Shown: positions 9,097-17,762, counted from the stretch's first letter. The stretch: DNA of 36,770 bases from Rhodanobacter sp. PCA2 (GCF_013620825.1 NZ_NJIC01000018.1:1-36770), one strand, 5' to 3'. Notes: generated by a model from the letters alone, not told the origin. Translations and numbers: made by a program.

Positions 9097-9660
9097 TCAG
9101 ACGAGGGCGGTCGCGCTGTGCACCAGCCACAGCGAGAGCGTGCCGAGCGCGCCGCCGATGCCGATCGCGGCAAGCACGTCGCTGGGGTAGTGCAGGCCCA
9201 GGATCACCCGCGAGGCGGCGATCAGTGCGGTGAACGGCACCAGCAGCGGCGCCAGCAGCGGAAACCACGCCAGCGCCACGATGGTGAAGCTCACCGCCTG
9301 CAGGGTGTGGCCCGAGGGGAAGCTGAACTCGTCCAGCGGCGGCACGTGCGCGATCACGCCCGGGCAGGCGCGGAACGGCCGCGGCCGGTGCGTGTACTTC
9401 TTCAGCACGCGGTACAGCAGCAGGGCGACCAGGCCGGTGACGGCCATGTGCGAGGCGGCCTGCAGTCCGCGCAGGCCTTCCAGCAGGGCCAGCACCAGCA
9501 TCAGCGCGTACCAGAAGATGCCGTCGCCGAGCCGGCTGATGGTGCCGAAGAAGATTCCCACCGCGCGGCGCGTGCCCCAGCGGTTTGCCGCCACGCAGAC
9601 GCGGCGGTCGAAGGCGAGGCGGGGCAGTTCAGGCGTGGACGGCAACGGTGTCGTGTTCAT
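9097..9660 (-). CDS. PAP2-family membrane phosphatase
   Basis: A 187-aa integral membrane phosphatase, probably acting on a lipid phosphate or polyprenyl pyrophosphate. All three PAP2 motifs are present: KKYTHRPRP (C1, residues 87-95), FPSGH (C2, 114-118) and SRVILGLHYPSD (C3, 150-161). Hydrophobic stretches near residues 46-66, 70-86, 122-148 and 163-182 suggest at least four membrane spans. The start at 9660 (MNTTPLP) is preferred; an in-frame ATG 18 nt upstream is also possible. It overlaps the end of the upstream glycosyltransferase gene by 32 nt, so the two are co-transcribed and probably act on the same glycolipid. The substrate is not identifiable. Confidence 0.87.
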   Translation of the reverse strand: MNTTPLPSTPELPRLAFDRRVCVAANRWGTRRAVGIFFGTISRLGDGIFWYALMLVLALLEGLRGLQAASHMAVTGLVALLLYRVLKKYTHRPRPFRACPGVIAHVPPLDEFSFPSGHTLQAVSFTIVALAWFPLLAPLLVPFTALIAASRVILGLHYPSDVLAAIGIGGALGTLSLWLVHSATALV

Positions 9661-10789
9661 GGTTGCGCTCCTCGGCAAGTTCGCGCAGCACGGTTTCGAA
9701 TTCGCGGATCACTCGTTCCGGTGACAGGCGCGCCATGCTCTCGTGGGCACGGCGGCCCATGTGACGGAGCAGGCCGGGATTGCTCGCCAGCCGCACCGTC
9801 GCCTCGACGAACTCGGCCTCGCAGCCGGGCGCGATCCGGTAGCCGTTGTAGCCGTCGCGCAGGTGCTCGCGCGCCGCGCCCTCGTGGTAGGCCACCACCG
9901 GCAGGCCGCTGGCCAGCGCTTCCAGGATCACGTTGCCGAAGGTTTCGCTGAGGCTGGGGAACGGGAACAGGTCCGCGCTGGCGACGTGCCGCGCCAGCGC
10001 CTCGCCGCGCTGCATGCCGGCGAAGATGAAGTCGGGATGCGCCGCCTGCAGCGCGGCGCGGGCCGGGCCGTCGCCCACCCACAGATAGCGCATCGCGGGC
10101 TGCTTGCGCTGCGCGGCGCGGAACGCCTGCACCGCGAGGTCGAGGTTCTTTTCCGGGGCGATGCGGCCCACGTACAGCATCACCGGCGTGCCCGCATCGA
10201 CACCCCATTGCGCGCGCAGTGCCGGATCGCGCCGGCCGGGGTGGAACAGTTGCGTGTCCACCGCACGACGCAGCACGCGTGCGTTGTCCACGCCGAGCGA
10301 GGTGAGTTCCTGCGCCAGCGCCTCGGTGGGCACCAGGGTGGCCACGGCACGGCGGTGGAAGCGGCGCAGGTGGTTGCGCACCACCGGGGTCAGCCAGCGC
10401 AGCCCGTAGTGGCTGGCGTAGCTGTCGAAACGCGTATGGAAGCCGGTCGCGACCGGGATGCGCAGGGCATTCGCGGTACGCAGCGCCGACCAGCCCAGCG
10501 GGCCTTCGGTGGCGACGTAGATGGCGTCGGGGCGCTGTTCCGTCCAGCGTTCGCGCATCGCGTCGCCGGCGGGCAGGCCGAAGCGCAGCCCCGGGTAGCG
10601 CGGCAGCGCCACGCCACGGGTGAACAGGGTCTCGAACTGCGGATCGGCCACGGTCTGCTGGGCCTGGCGCGGGCGTACCACGTCGACGGCATGGCCGTGC
10701 GCGGCCAGCCCGGCGGCAAGGCCGTGGACGGTGAGCGCGACGCCATTGATCTCCGGCGGCCAGGTTTCGCTCACGATGCCTATGCGCAT
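9629..10789 (-). CDS. GT4-family glycosyltransferase (GT-B fold, MgtA/PimB-like)
   Basis: A 386-aa GT-B glycosyltransferase. The N-terminal acceptor domain starts [18 protein letters not shown], the family signature with the glycine loop; [14 protein letters not shown] resembles bacterial mannosyltransferases of the MgtA/Pim type. The C-terminal donor domain has [16 protein letters not shown], the E-x7-E region [22 protein letters not shown] and [12 protein letters not shown]. It probably transfers a hexose, perhaps mannose from GDP-mannose, to a membrane lipid or polysaccharide. It is cytoplasmic and membrane-associated. Its 3' end overlaps the PAP2 gene. The donor sugar and acceptor are inferred, not shown. 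Confidence 0.87.
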   Translation of the reverse strand: MRIGIVSETWPPEINGVALTVHGLAAGLAAHGHAVDVVRPRQAQQTVADPQFETLFTRGVALPRYPGLRFGLPAGDAMRERWTEQRPDAIYVATEGPLGWSALRTANALRIPVATGFHTRFDSYASHYGLRWLTPVVRNHLRRFHRRAVATLVPTEALAQELTSLGVDNARVLRRAVDTQLFHPGRRDPALRAQWGVDAGTPVMLYVGRIAPEKNLDLAVQAFRAAQRKQPAMRYLWVGDGPARAALQAAHPDFIFAGMQRGEALARHVASADLFPFPSLSETFGNVILEALASGLPVVAYHEGAAREHLRDGYNGYRIAPGCEAEFVEATVRLASNPGLLRHMGRRAHESMARLSPERVIREFETVLRELAEERNHEHDTVAVHA

Positions 10790-10941
10790 GTCGGCTGTCC
10801 TCGCTTTACCTGTACGCAGCTTCGGCTCGCAGGTTTGCGCGGTGGTGGCGGATGCGTGACGCGGGGATGACGATGCCCCGGTCCGCGCCCTGGCCGCTAT
10901 CGGCTAAAATGCCGCGTTCATTCGCGCAACCAAAGCCTCCC

Positions 10942-12342
10942 ATGACCGTCCGCACCCGCTTTGCCCCCAGTCCCACCGGCTTCCTGCACATCGGCGGCGC
11001 GCGCACCGCGCTGTATTGCTGGCTGGAGGCGCGGCGGCGCGGCGGCGAATTCGTGTTGCGCATCGAAGACACCGACCGCGAGCGTTCCACCGACGAAGCC
11101 GTGCAGGCGATCCTCGACGCGATGGCCTGGCTGGACCTGTCCGCCGACGAGGCGCCGGTCTACCAGACGAAACGCCTGTCCCGTTACAAGGAAGTGGCCG
11201 ACCGCCTGCTGGCCGAGGGCAAGGCCTACTACGCCTACGAGAGCAAGGAGGAGATCGAGGCGATGCGCGAGGCCGCCATGGCGAAGGGCGAGAAGCCCCG
11301 CTACAACGGCTACTACCGCGACCGCAACGAACCGTACCGCGAGGACTCGAACCGGGTGATCCGCTTCCGCAACCCGCTGGAAGGCGCGGTGGTGTTCGAG
11401 GACAAGGTGAAGGGCCGGGTGGAGTGGTCCAACGCCGAGCTGGACGACCTCGTCATCTTCCGCTCCGACGGCTGGCCCACCTACAACTTCGCCGTGGTGG
11501 TGGACGACATCGACATGGGCATCACCGAGGTGATCCGCGGCGACGACCATGTCAACAACACGCCGCGCCAGATCAACATCTACCACGCGCTGGGCGCGGC
11601 GGTGCCGGAGTTCGCGCACCTGCCGATGATCCTGGACAAGGAGGGCAAGAAGCTCTCCAAGCGCACCAACTCGGTCAGCGTGATGGAGTACCGCGAGGAG
11701 GGCTACCTGCCGCACGCCATCCTCAATTACCTGGTGCGCCTCGGCTGGTCGCACGGCGACCAGGAGATCTTCTCGCGCGAGGAAATGATCCGCCTGTTCG
11801 ACATCGCCGACGTCAACAAGGCCGCCTCGCGTTTCGACACCGAGAAGCTCAACTGGCTGAACCAGCATTACCTCAAGACCGACGATCCCGCGACGCTGGC
11901 GCCCGAGTTCGCATGGCACCTCGTGCGCGCCGGCATCGACGCGACGCACGGCCCGGCGCCCGCCGACGTGATCGTGGCGCTGCGCGACCGCGTGCACACG
12001 CTGAAGGAAATGGCCGAGCGCGCGAAGATCTGGTACGGCCCGATCGCCGAGTGGGACGACAAGGCCGTCGCCAAGCATCTGAAGAACGACAGCGCGGCCG
12101 CCGTGCTGGAAGCCGCCAAGGGCCTGCTGGCCGCCGTCGAATGGAAGCCCGAGCCGATCCACGGCGTGATCGAGCAGGTGGCCACCAGGCTGGAGCTGGG
12201 CATGGGCAAGATCGCCCAGCCGCTGCGCGTGGCGATGACCGGCACCCAGGTGTCGCCGTCCATCGACCACACCATCTACCTCGCCGGGCGCGACGAGGCG
12301 CTGCGGCGCATCGACCACGCGCTGGGCCTGGCGCGCGGCTGA
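10942..12342 (+). CDS. gltX: Glutamate--tRNA ligase
   Basis: A 466-aa class I aminoacyl-tRNA synthetase charging tRNA-Glu. HIGH-type motif [12 protein letters not shown] (residues 8-19), [44 protein letters not shown] and the KMSKS-type KKLSKR (236-241) are all present; the C-terminal third is the helical anticodon-binding domain. The start is set at 10942 because [13 protein letters not shown] is the conserved N-terminus; the frame opens 90 nt earlier but covers the promoter, where TAAAAT lies at 10905-10910. The zinc cysteines of E. coli GluRS are replaced ([10 protein letters not shown]), so this is a zinc-less form. The length excludes the short GluQ-RS. Confidence 0.95.
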   Translation: MTVRTRFAPSPTGFLHIGGARTALYCWLEARRRGGEFVLRIEDTDRERSTDEAVQAILDAMAWLDLSADEAPVYQTKRLSRYKEVADRLLAEGKAYYAYESKEEIEAMREAAMAKGEKPRYNGYYRDRNEPYREDSNRVIRFRNPLEGAVVFEDKVKGRVEWSNAELDDLVIFRSDGWPTYNFAVVVDDIDMGITEVIRGDDHVNNTPRQINIYHALGAAVPEFAHLPMILDKEGKKLSKRTNSVSVMEYREEGYLPHAILNYLVRLGWSHGDQEIFSREEMIRLFDIADVNKAASRFDTEKLNWLNQHYLKTDDPATLAPEFAWHLVRAGIDATHGPAPADVIVALRDRVHTLKEMAERAKIWYGPIAEWDDKAVAKHLKNDSAAAVLEAAKGLLAAVEWKPEPIHGVIEQVATRLELGMGKIAQPLRVAMTGTQVSPSIDHTIYLAGRDEALRRIDHALGLARG

Positions 12343-12364
12343 GGCCAAAGGCGGGCAGGGCGCC

Positions 12365-12643
12365 ATGCATGAGCTGCTCGCCCGCGCCATGCAAGGCGTC
12401 GATCCCGACGCGCCGGATGCGTTCTGGCAGGTGTTCCTCAACCTGTGGGCGATGGTGCCCTGGGCCGCGCTGTTCTGGTGGAACCTGCTGTTCGTGGCGG
12501 TGGGCGCGGTGCTGGGCTGGTGGCGCGGGCGACTGTGGGAAGGCGTGTTGTGGGCCTGGGTGCTGGGGCCGATCGGCTGGATCGTGCTGCTGCTGCGCCC
12601 GCGCGGCGGGCCACCGGCCGCGCCGCCGCCGTTGCCGCGTTGA
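12365..12643 (+). CDS. Small two-span membrane protein of unknown function
   Basis: A 92-aa protein starting 22 nt after gltX, same strand. Residues ~27-53 and ~58-78 are strongly hydrophobic and Trp-rich (WAALFWWNLLFVAVGAVLGWW and GVLWAWVLGPIGWIVLLL; about ten Trp in all), joined by a short basic turn WRGRLWEG. The C-terminus is a short Pro-rich tail. Topology by the positive-inside rule would put both ends outside the cytoplasm. I do not recognise a family. Codon use and GC resemble the neighbours, and the tight spacing supports a real gene in the gltX transcript. Confidence 0.62.
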   Translation: MHELLARAMQGVDPDAPDAFWQVFLNLWAMVPWAALFWWNLLFVAVGAVLGWWRGRLWEGVLWAWVLGPIGWIVLLLRPRGGPPAAPPPLPR

Positions 12644-12712
12644 CTTGCCGCCGCGCGGCCTCATCTTCCGGTTGACGGGCCTGCATGTATGATCGCCCGC
12701 GAGGAGTATCCC

Positions 12713-13198
12713 TTGGCACACGACGCCGCCGGCAAACCGCACGTTCACCACTCACATCACCATGATGCGAAGGGTTTCGTGCGCGAGGTGGCCCACGTCA
12801 GCGAGGAGCGCGGCCTGCGCCTGACGCCGCTGCGCATGGAGGTGCTGGAACTGGTGGCCGCCGCGGTCAAGCCGGTGAAGGCCTACGACCTGCTCGACCA
12901 GCTGCGCGAAAGGCACGGCAACGCGGCGCCGCCCACGGTGTACCGCGCGCTGGATTTCCTGCTGGAGCAGGGCTTCATCCACAAGCTGGAATCGATCAAC
13001 GCGTTCGTCTCCTGCCATCACCCGGCCGAGGCGCATCAGGTGCCGTTCCTGATCTGCGACGTCTGTTCCGGCGCCGAGGAAGTCTGCGACGAACGGGTCG
13101 CCGAACTGATCGAGGCCCAGGCCAGGGCGCTGGGTTTCCGTGCCCAGGCACAGACGCTGGAAGTGCACGGCGTCTGCAAGCGCTGCCACAAGTCCTGA
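12713..13198 (+). CDS. zur: Fur-family regulator, probable zinc repressor Zur
   Basis: A 161-aa Fur-family protein. A His-rich N-terminus (HVHHSHHH) precedes the winged helix (residues ~25-90, LRLTPLRMEVLELV and PPTVYRALDFLLEQGFIHKLES). The dimerisation domain has CHHP, two structural zinc pairs CDVC (115/118) and CKRC (155/158), and the metal-site residues around HQVPFLIC. That pattern fits Zur better than Fur or PerR. The start is decided by the ribosome-binding site: GAGGAG (12701-12706) sits 6 nt before TTG 12713, whereas the upstream in-frame ATG (12689) has no such site and overlaps a TATGAT -10-like hexamer (12688-12693). A Zur-type box precedes the next gene, and a zinc exporter follows. 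Confidence 0.85.
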   Translation: MAHDAAGKPHVHHSHHHDAKGFVREVAHVSEERGLRLTPLRMEVLELVAAAVKPVKAYDLLDQLRERHGNAAPPTVYRALDFLLEQGFIHKLESINAFVSCHHPAEAHQVPFLICDVCSGAEEVCDERVAELIEAQARALGFRAQAQTLEVHGVCKRCHKS

Positions 13199-13243
13199 TA
13201 GGCCGTCGCGGCCAGCCGAGGCGGCCGGCTTGCGCGGCTCAAT

Positions 13244-13258
13244 TGTTATAATGTAACA
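13244..13258. promoter_or_regulatory. Zur-like box covering the -10 of the merC-like gene
   Basis: TGTTATAATGTAACA has inverted arms TGTTA/TAACA and matches the core of the proteobacterial Zur consensus (TGTTATA-TATAACA type). It contains a perfect TATAAT -10 (13247-13252), so a bound repressor would block RNA polymerase. No good -35 is visible. The zur gene lies immediately upstream. Confidence 0.7.
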
Positions 13259-13266
13259 TCGCAGCC

Positions 13267-13776
13267 ATGGACACGATGGGACCTCCCGCCAAAGGCGACG
13301 GCATCCTGCTGGCCCCTCTTCCGGCGGGGTCTGCGCCCGCCGATGGCGCAACGAAAACCGTACGCTGGTGGCATCTGGCCGACCGCGTGGGGGCCACGGC
13401 CTCGTTCCTGTGCGCGATCCACTGTGCGCTGCTGCCGTTCGTGCTGACCGTGCTGCCCCTGCTGGGCCTGGGCTTCCTGGCCGGGCACGAGTTCGAGCGC
13501 GGCTTCGTGACGTTCGCCGCCACGCTGGCGCTGTTCGCCCTGATCGGCGGCTATCGCCGGCACCGGCGGCCATTGCCGCTGCTGCTGGCCATCCCGGGGC
13601 TGGCGCTGCTGCTGCTGGGCGTCACCTGGGCGACGGAATATTCGGTCGCCGTGCACACCGTGATGGTGACCTGCGGCGGCCTGCTGGTGGCCTCGGCGCA
13701 TTTCGTGAACCTGTACCTCGATCGCCGGCATGGCCTCGCGCCTGCGCACGTGCATGGCCCGCAGTGCGCGCACTGA
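13267..13776 (+). CDS. MerC-domain membrane protein, probably Zur-regulated
   Basis: A 169-aa membrane protein with about four hydrophobic spans (roughly residues 44-70, 80-95, 104-120, 128-150). The first span carries SFLCAIHCALLPFVL; its Cys49/Cys53 pair is the MerC-domain signature. MerC was named for mercury uptake, but this plasmid-free relative behind a Zur-like box is more plausibly a zinc or divalent-metal membrane factor; that is inference. The C-terminus ends in a short His-containing tail (HVHGPQCAH). The ATG is 8 bp from the operator edge and there is no Shine-Dalgarno, so the mRNA is nearly leaderless. Confidence 0.8.
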   Translation: MDTMGPPAKGDGILLAPLPAGSAPADGATKTVRWWHLADRVGATASFLCAIHCALLPFVLTVLPLLGLGFLAGHEFERGFVTFAATLALFALIGGYRRHRRPLPLLLAIPGLALLLLGVTWATEYSVAVHTVMVTCGGLLVASAHFVNLYLDRRHGLAPAHVHGPQCAH

Positions 13777-13829
13777 ATCGCAAGGCGCGGTGATTGTGTA
13801 ACGGCGCCCGCGCTTCCTAGCATGCACGC

Positions 13830-14804
13830 ATGAGCGCAACCTCCACCTGCCAGCACGATCACGGGCATCCGCATTCGGCGGAATCGCACGATCACGATCA
13901 CCACGATCATTCGTCGCACGCAGGCCTGCGCGGCCGCAAGCTGCTGCTGGCCTTCGTGCTGACCACGCTGACCATGGTGGCCGAAGTGGTCGGCGGCCTG
14001 TGGTCCGGCTCGCTGGCCCTGCTTACCGACGGCGGCCACATGATGGTCGACGCGCTGGCCTTGCTGATGGCCTTCGTGGGCGCACGCATGGCGCTGCGGC
14101 CGGCCGATGCGCGGCGCAGCTACGGCTACGGGCGCATGGAGGTGCTGGTCGGTTTCGTCAACGCGCTCAGCCAGTTCGTGCTGGTGGCCTGGGTGGTGTG
14201 GGAGGCGGTCCAGCGGCTGCTGCATCCCGGCGAGATCCTGTCCGGCATGATGCTGGTGGTGGCCATCGTCGGCCTGCTGGTGAACCTGCTGGTATTGCGC
14301 AGCCTGCACGGGCATGCGCACGACGACGTGAACATGGCCGGGGCAAGCCTGCACGTGCTGGGCGATCTGCTCGGTTCGGTGGCCGCGGTGCTGGCGGCCC
14401 TGGCGATACGGTTCCTCGGCTGGCTGTGGGCCGACCCGCTGCTGTCGCTGCTGGTGGCGGCGCTGATCCTGGTGAGTGCATGGCGCCTGCTGCGCCGCTC
14501 CGCCCACATCCTGCTGGAAGGCGTGCCGGACGGCATGGACAGCGCCGAGGTGGAGACGGCGCTGCGCGGCGCGGACGCCTCGATCCGCGGCATCCACCAC
14601 CTGCACGTCTGGCAGCTCGCCTCCGGTTCGCGCATGGCCACGCTGCACGCGGAGCTGCACGATCCGGCCGCCGCCGCGCAGGCGCTGCGCGCGATCCACG
14701 GCGTGCTGGGCGAACGCTTCGGGATCCGGCACGTCACCGTGCAGGTCGATCCGGAGGAGTGCCTGGACCAGGCGCAGGGCTGCCAGGGCCACGGCCACGC
14801 CTGA
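13830..14804 (+). CDS. CDF-family zinc exporter (ZitB/CzcD type)
   Basis: A 324-aa cation diffusion facilitator. A His/Asp-rich cytoplasmic N-terminus (HDHGHPH, DHDHHDH) precedes six membrane spans (residues ~37-230) and a cytoplasmic ferredoxin-like domain (residues ~240-310, HHLHVWQLASGSRMATLH). The intramembrane zinc site is LLTDGGHMMVDA (His70, Asp74) in span 2 and HVLGDLLGS (His175, Asp179) in span 5; this HD-HD set is typical of zinc-selective CDFs. It exports Zn2+ in exchange for protons. A TTGTGT-N18-TAGCAT promoter candidate (13794-13823) would start transcription at the ATG itself, giving a leaderless mRNA. Genes for zinc sensing and export thus stand together. Confidence 0.9.
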   Translation: MSATSTCQHDHGHPHSAESHDHDHHDHSSHAGLRGRKLLLAFVLTTLTMVAEVVGGLWSGSLALLTDGGHMMVDALALLMAFVGARMALRPADARRSYGYGRMEVLVGFVNALSQFVLVAWVVWEAVQRLLHPGEILSGMMLVVAIVGLLVNLLVLRSLHGHAHDDVNMAGASLHVLGDLLGSVAAVLAALAIRFLGWLWADPLLSLLVAALILVSAWRLLRRSAHILLEGVPDGMDSAEVETALRGADASIRGIHHLHVWQLASGSRMATLHAELHDPAAAAQALRAIHGVLGERFGIRHVTVQVDPEECLDQAQGCQGHGHA

Positions 14805-14877
14805 GCCGGGCGCTCGGCTATGGCGCCGGCAGCGGCGCTGCTATCATGGCCGGCCACCACGCATCGAGGAGATTCCC

Positions 14878-15039
14878 ATGGGCAAGGGCGATCGCAAGAC
14901 CCGCCGCGGCAAGACCTATCGCGGCAGCTACGGCAACACCCGCGTGCACGGCGCGCAGCCGGCCGTGGCCGGCGCCAAGCCGACCGTGACCAAGCCGGCG
15001 GCCGCGAAGAAGGCCGCGCCGAAGAAGAAGTCGGCCTGA
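14878..15039 (+). CDS. 30S ribosomal protein THX
   Basis: A 53-aa very basic protein, MGKGDRKTRRGKTYRGSYGN at its start, which matches the THX (bTHX) family that fills a cavity in the head of the 30S subunit. The remainder is an Ala/Lys/Pro tail (KPAAAKKAAPKKKSA) that varies between species. A strong ribosome-binding site, GAGGAG (14866-14871), lies 6 nt before the ATG, and TATCAT at 14842-14847 may be its -10. It ends in its own terminator, so it is a single-gene transcript. Confidence 0.9.
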   Translation: MGKGDRKTRRGKTYRGSYGNTRVHGAQPAVAGAKPTVTKPAAAKKAAPKKKSA

Positions 15040-15063
15040 GCCGCAGCGACCACGCATCACCCG

Positions 15064-15088
15064 AAACCCCGCCTTGGCGGGGTTTTTT
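15064..15088 (+). terminator. Rho-independent terminator after the THX gene
   Basis: AAACCCCGCC (15064-15073) pairs with GGCGGGGTTT (15076-15085) and is followed by a run of T to 15088. It insulates the his promoter from the upstream transcript. Confidence 0.92.
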
Positions 15089-15155
15089 CATGGGCGCCTG
15101 CCTGACCGGCGACCGGGCTGCCGCGACCTGCTGAACGCCGTCCAGTGCCAGCCGC

Positions 15156-15212
15156 TTGCGGAGTAGGGCGACGATCCCTACAATGCGCACCACTGTACTA
15201 ACGCGTTAATAC
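15156..15212 (+). promoter_or_regulatory. his operon promoter with a trp-operator-like palindrome
   Basis: TTGCGG (15156-15161), a 17-bp spacer and TACAAT (15179-15184) form a good sigma-70 promoter with a start near 15191. Just downstream, 15195-15212 reads GTACTAACGCGTTAATAC: a perfect TAACGCGTTA core within an 18-bp palindrome with one mismatched pair. Its half-sites resemble those of the E. coli trp operator (GTACTAGTTAACTAGTAC). It lies 3 nt before the start codon of a TrpR-family gene, implying autoregulation of the whole operon. Confidence 0.7.
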
Positions 15213-15215
15213 ATT

Positions 15216-15551
15216 ATGAAACGTCGATCGCTGGATCCCGAGACGCCCGACGAGTCGGCCGAACTCAGCCTGTGCCAGGCGCTGCTGTCGCTGAAGAGCG
15301 TGGACGAGATGGATGCGTTCCTGCGCGACCTGTGCACGCCGGCCGAGCTGGAGGTGATGGTCGACCGCTGGCGCGTGGTGCCTTACCTGCTCGACGGCGT
15401 CGCCTACCGCGAGATCCACGAGCGCACCGCGGTGAGCATCACCACGATCGGCCGGGTGGCGCGCTTCCTCAATCAGGGCAATGGCGGCTACATGGCCGCC
15501 GCCGCACATGCTTCGCGCCGCCGCGCGGCAGCGAAGAGGGCACGCGCATGA
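15216..15551 (+). CDS. TrpR/YerC-family repressor heading the his operon
   Basis: A 111-aa all-helical TrpR-superfamily protein: SLCQALLSLKSVDEMDAFLR and LCTPAELEVMVDRW match the YerC/YecD branch, and the HTH is VAYREIHERTAVSITTIGRV. The C-terminus is basic. True TrpR binds tryptophan; the ligand here is unknown. It is the first gene of the histidine operon, overlaps hisG by ATGA (15548-15551), and sits directly behind a trp-operator-like palindrome. The likely role is a histidine-biosynthesis repressor (HisR-like); a tryptophan-responsive TrpR is the alternative. No trp gene is in the same transcript. Confidence 0.82.
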   Translation: MKRRSLDPETPDESAELSLCQALLSLKSVDEMDAFLRDLCTPAELEVMVDRWRVVPYLLDGVAYREIHERTAVSITTIGRVARFLNQGNGGYMAAAAHASRRRAAAKRARA

Positions 15552-16441
15552 AGCCACGCGACCGTTTGCGCATCGCGATGCAGAAATCCGGCCGGCTCAC
15601 CGAGCCGGCGCTGGAGCTGCTCAAGCGTTGCGGCCTCACGTTCCGGCAGAGCCGCGACAAGCTGTTCTGCTTCGGCGAAGGCGAGCCGGTGGACCTGCTG
15701 CTGGTGCGCGACGACGACATCCCCGGGCTGATCGCGCAAGGCGTGTGCGAGCTGGGCATCGTGGGCCGCAACGTGCTGAACGAGTTCAGCATCACCGCCG
15801 GCAGCGAGAGCGAGCCGCTGGCCGAGTGGCGGCCGCTGGGCTTCGGGCGCTGCCGGCTTTCCATCGCGGTGCCGCAGGAATTCGACTACCGCGAGCCGGC
15901 GCAGCTTTCCGGCCAGCGCATCGCCACCTCGTATCCCGGCCTGCTGGGCGCGTGGCTGCGCGAGCGCGGCGTGCAGGCCGGCGTGGTGACCCTGGCCGGT
16001 TCGGTGGAGATCGCGCCGAAGCTGGGCACCGCGGATGCGATCTGCGACCTGGTGCAGAGCGGCGGCACCCTGGTGGCGAACCAGTTGCGCGAGGCCGACG
16101 TGCTGCTGGAGAGCGAGGCCGTGCTCGCCGGTCCGCAGACGCTGCCGGCGGACGAACGCGGCGACCTGGTCGAGCTGCTGCTGAAGCGGCTGGACGGCGT
16201 GATCCAGGTGCGCGAATCGCGCCTGTTGCTGCTGCAGGCGCCGCGTACCGCGCTGGATGCGGTGACCCGGCTGCTGCCGGGCGGCCCGCAGCCGACCCTG
16301 CTGCCGGTGGCCGGCCAGCCGGACCAGCTGATGCTGCAGGCGCTGTGCGCGGGCGAGGTGAGCTGGCGCCAGTTGGAAGAGATCAAGAAGGCCGGTGCGC
16401 GCGAGATGTTCGTGCTGCCGGTGGAAAAGATGCTTGCATGA
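15548..16441 (+). CDS. hisG: ATP phosphoribosyltransferase, long form
   Basis: A 297-aa HisG, first committed enzyme of histidine synthesis (ATP + PRPP to PR-ATP) and the point of feedback inhibition. The N-terminus [22 protein letters not shown], the [20 protein letters not shown] block and the PRPP loop ETADAICDL-type segment (here [18 protein letters not shown]) are conserved. Residues ~225-297 form the regulatory domain of the long form, so no HisZ is needed. The start overlaps the preceding stop (ATGA). The length equals that of E. coli HisG. Confidence 0.96.
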   Translation: MKPRDRLRIAMQKSGRLTEPALELLKRCGLTFRQSRDKLFCFGEGEPVDLLLVRDDDIPGLIAQGVCELGIVGRNVLNEFSITAGSESEPLAEWRPLGFGRCRLSIAVPQEFDYREPAQLSGQRIATSYPGLLGAWLRERGVQAGVVTLAGSVEIAPKLGTADAICDLVQSGGTLVANQLREADVLLESEAVLAGPQTLPADERGDLVELLLKRLDGVIQVRESRLLLLQAPRTALDAVTRLLPGGPQPTLLPVAGQPDQLMLQALCAGEVSWRQLEEIKKAGAREMFVLPVEKMLA

Positions 16442-16454
16442 AGGGCCCGCACGC

Positions 16455-17762
16455 ATGAAATGGATCGACTGGGATTTGCTTGACGAACCGGGCCGCAGCG
16501 CCGCGCTGGCGCGGCCGGCGCAGGCGCGCGCGGCGGAACTGCGCGAAGGCACGGCCCGCATCATCGCCGCCGTCCGCGCGCGCGGCGACGAAGCGCTGCG
16601 CGAACTGAGCGCGAAATACGACCGCTGCGCGCTGGCCGGGCTGGAAGTCGCGGAGGACGAGTTCGTCGACGCCGAGGCCGCGCTCGATCCCGCGTTGAAG
16701 GCGGCGATCCGCGAAGCGGCCGGCCGCATCGAGGCGTTCCACCGCGCCGCCGCGCCCCAGGCCATGGGCGTGGACACCGCGCCCGGCGTGCGTGTCGAAC
16801 GCATGCTGCGGGCGATCCAGCGCGTGGGCCTGTACGTGCCGGCGGGCAGTGCGCCCTTGCCTTCGACCGCGCTGATGCTGGGCGTGCCGGCGCGCATCGC
16901 CGGTTGCCGCGAGGTGGTGCTGTGCTCGCCGGCGCGCGCCGACGGCCGCTGCGACGCGGCGGTGCTGTATGCCGCGCGCCTCACCGGCGTGCACAAGGTG
17001 TTCAAGCTGGGCGGTGCGCAGGCGATCGCGGCGATGGCGTACGGCACCGCGTCCGTGCCCAAGTGCGACAAGCTGTTCGGGCCAGGCAACGCCTGGGTCA
17101 CCGAGGCCAAGCTGCAGGTGTCGTCCGAGCCGGACGGTGCGGCCATCGACATGCCGGCGGGGCCGTCCGAAGTGCTGGTGATCGCGGACGCGCAGGCCAA
17201 CCCGGTGCACGTCGCCGCGGACCTGCTGTCGCAGGCCGAGCACGGGCCGGACTCGCAGGTGATCCTGGTCAGCGAATACGCGGCCGTGCTGGATCGCGCG
17301 CAGATGGAAGTCGAACGGCAATGCGCCGGGTTGCCGCGCGCGGAGATCGCCCGCCAGGCGCTGGCGCAGAGCCGGCTGATCTCGGTGTCGTCGTTGGCGC
17401 AGGCGGTGGAGGTGAGCAACCGCTACGCGCCCGAGCACCTGATCCTGCAGGTGGCGGCGCCGCGCAGCCTGCTCGACGGCATCGAGAGCGCCGGCTCGGT
17501 CTTCCTGGGCGCGTGGACGCCGGAATCGGTAGGCGACTACTGCAGCGGCAGCAACCACGTGCTGCCCACCTACGGCCATGCGCGCAGCCACAGCGGCGTG
17601 TCGGTGGCCAGCTACCTGAAGCAGATCACGGTGCAGGAAGTCAGCGCCGATGGCCTGCGCGGCATCGGCCCGTGCACCGCCACGCTGGCCGCCGCCGAAC
17701 AACTGGAAGCGCATCGCCGCGCGGTGACCTTGCGGCTGGCCGAACTGGAGTCAATGTCATGA
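16455..17762 (+). CDS. hisD: Histidinol dehydrogenase
   Basis: A 435-aa zinc enzyme oxidising histidinol to histidine with two NAD+. Conserved blocks include [73 protein letters not shown] (zinc ligands Gln/His), YAPEHLIL (catalytic Glu-His) and [13 protein letters not shown]. The ATG at 16455 begins the conserved N-terminus, 13 nt after hisG. Its stop overlaps hisC (ATGA). No key residue is missing. Confidence 0.96.
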   Translation: MKWIDWDLLDEPGRSAALARPAQARAAELREGTARIIAAVRARGDEALRELSAKYDRCALAGLEVAEDEFVDAEAALDPALKAAIREAAGRIEAFHRAAAPQAMGVDTAPGVRVERMLRAIQRVGLYVPAGSAPLPSTALMLGVPARIAGCREVVLCSPARADGRCDAAVLYAARLTGVHKVFKLGGAQAIAAMAYGTASVPKCDKLFGPGNAWVTEAKLQVSSEPDGAAIDMPAGPSEVLVIADAQANPVHVAADLLSQAEHGPDSQVILVSEYAAVLDRAQMEVERQCAGLPRAEIARQALAQSRLISVSSLAQAVEVSNRYAPEHLILQVAAPRSLLDGIESAGSVFLGAWTPESVGDYCSGSNHVLPTYGHARSHSGVSVASYLKQITVQEVSADGLRGIGPCTATLAAAEQLEAHRRAVTLRLAELESMS

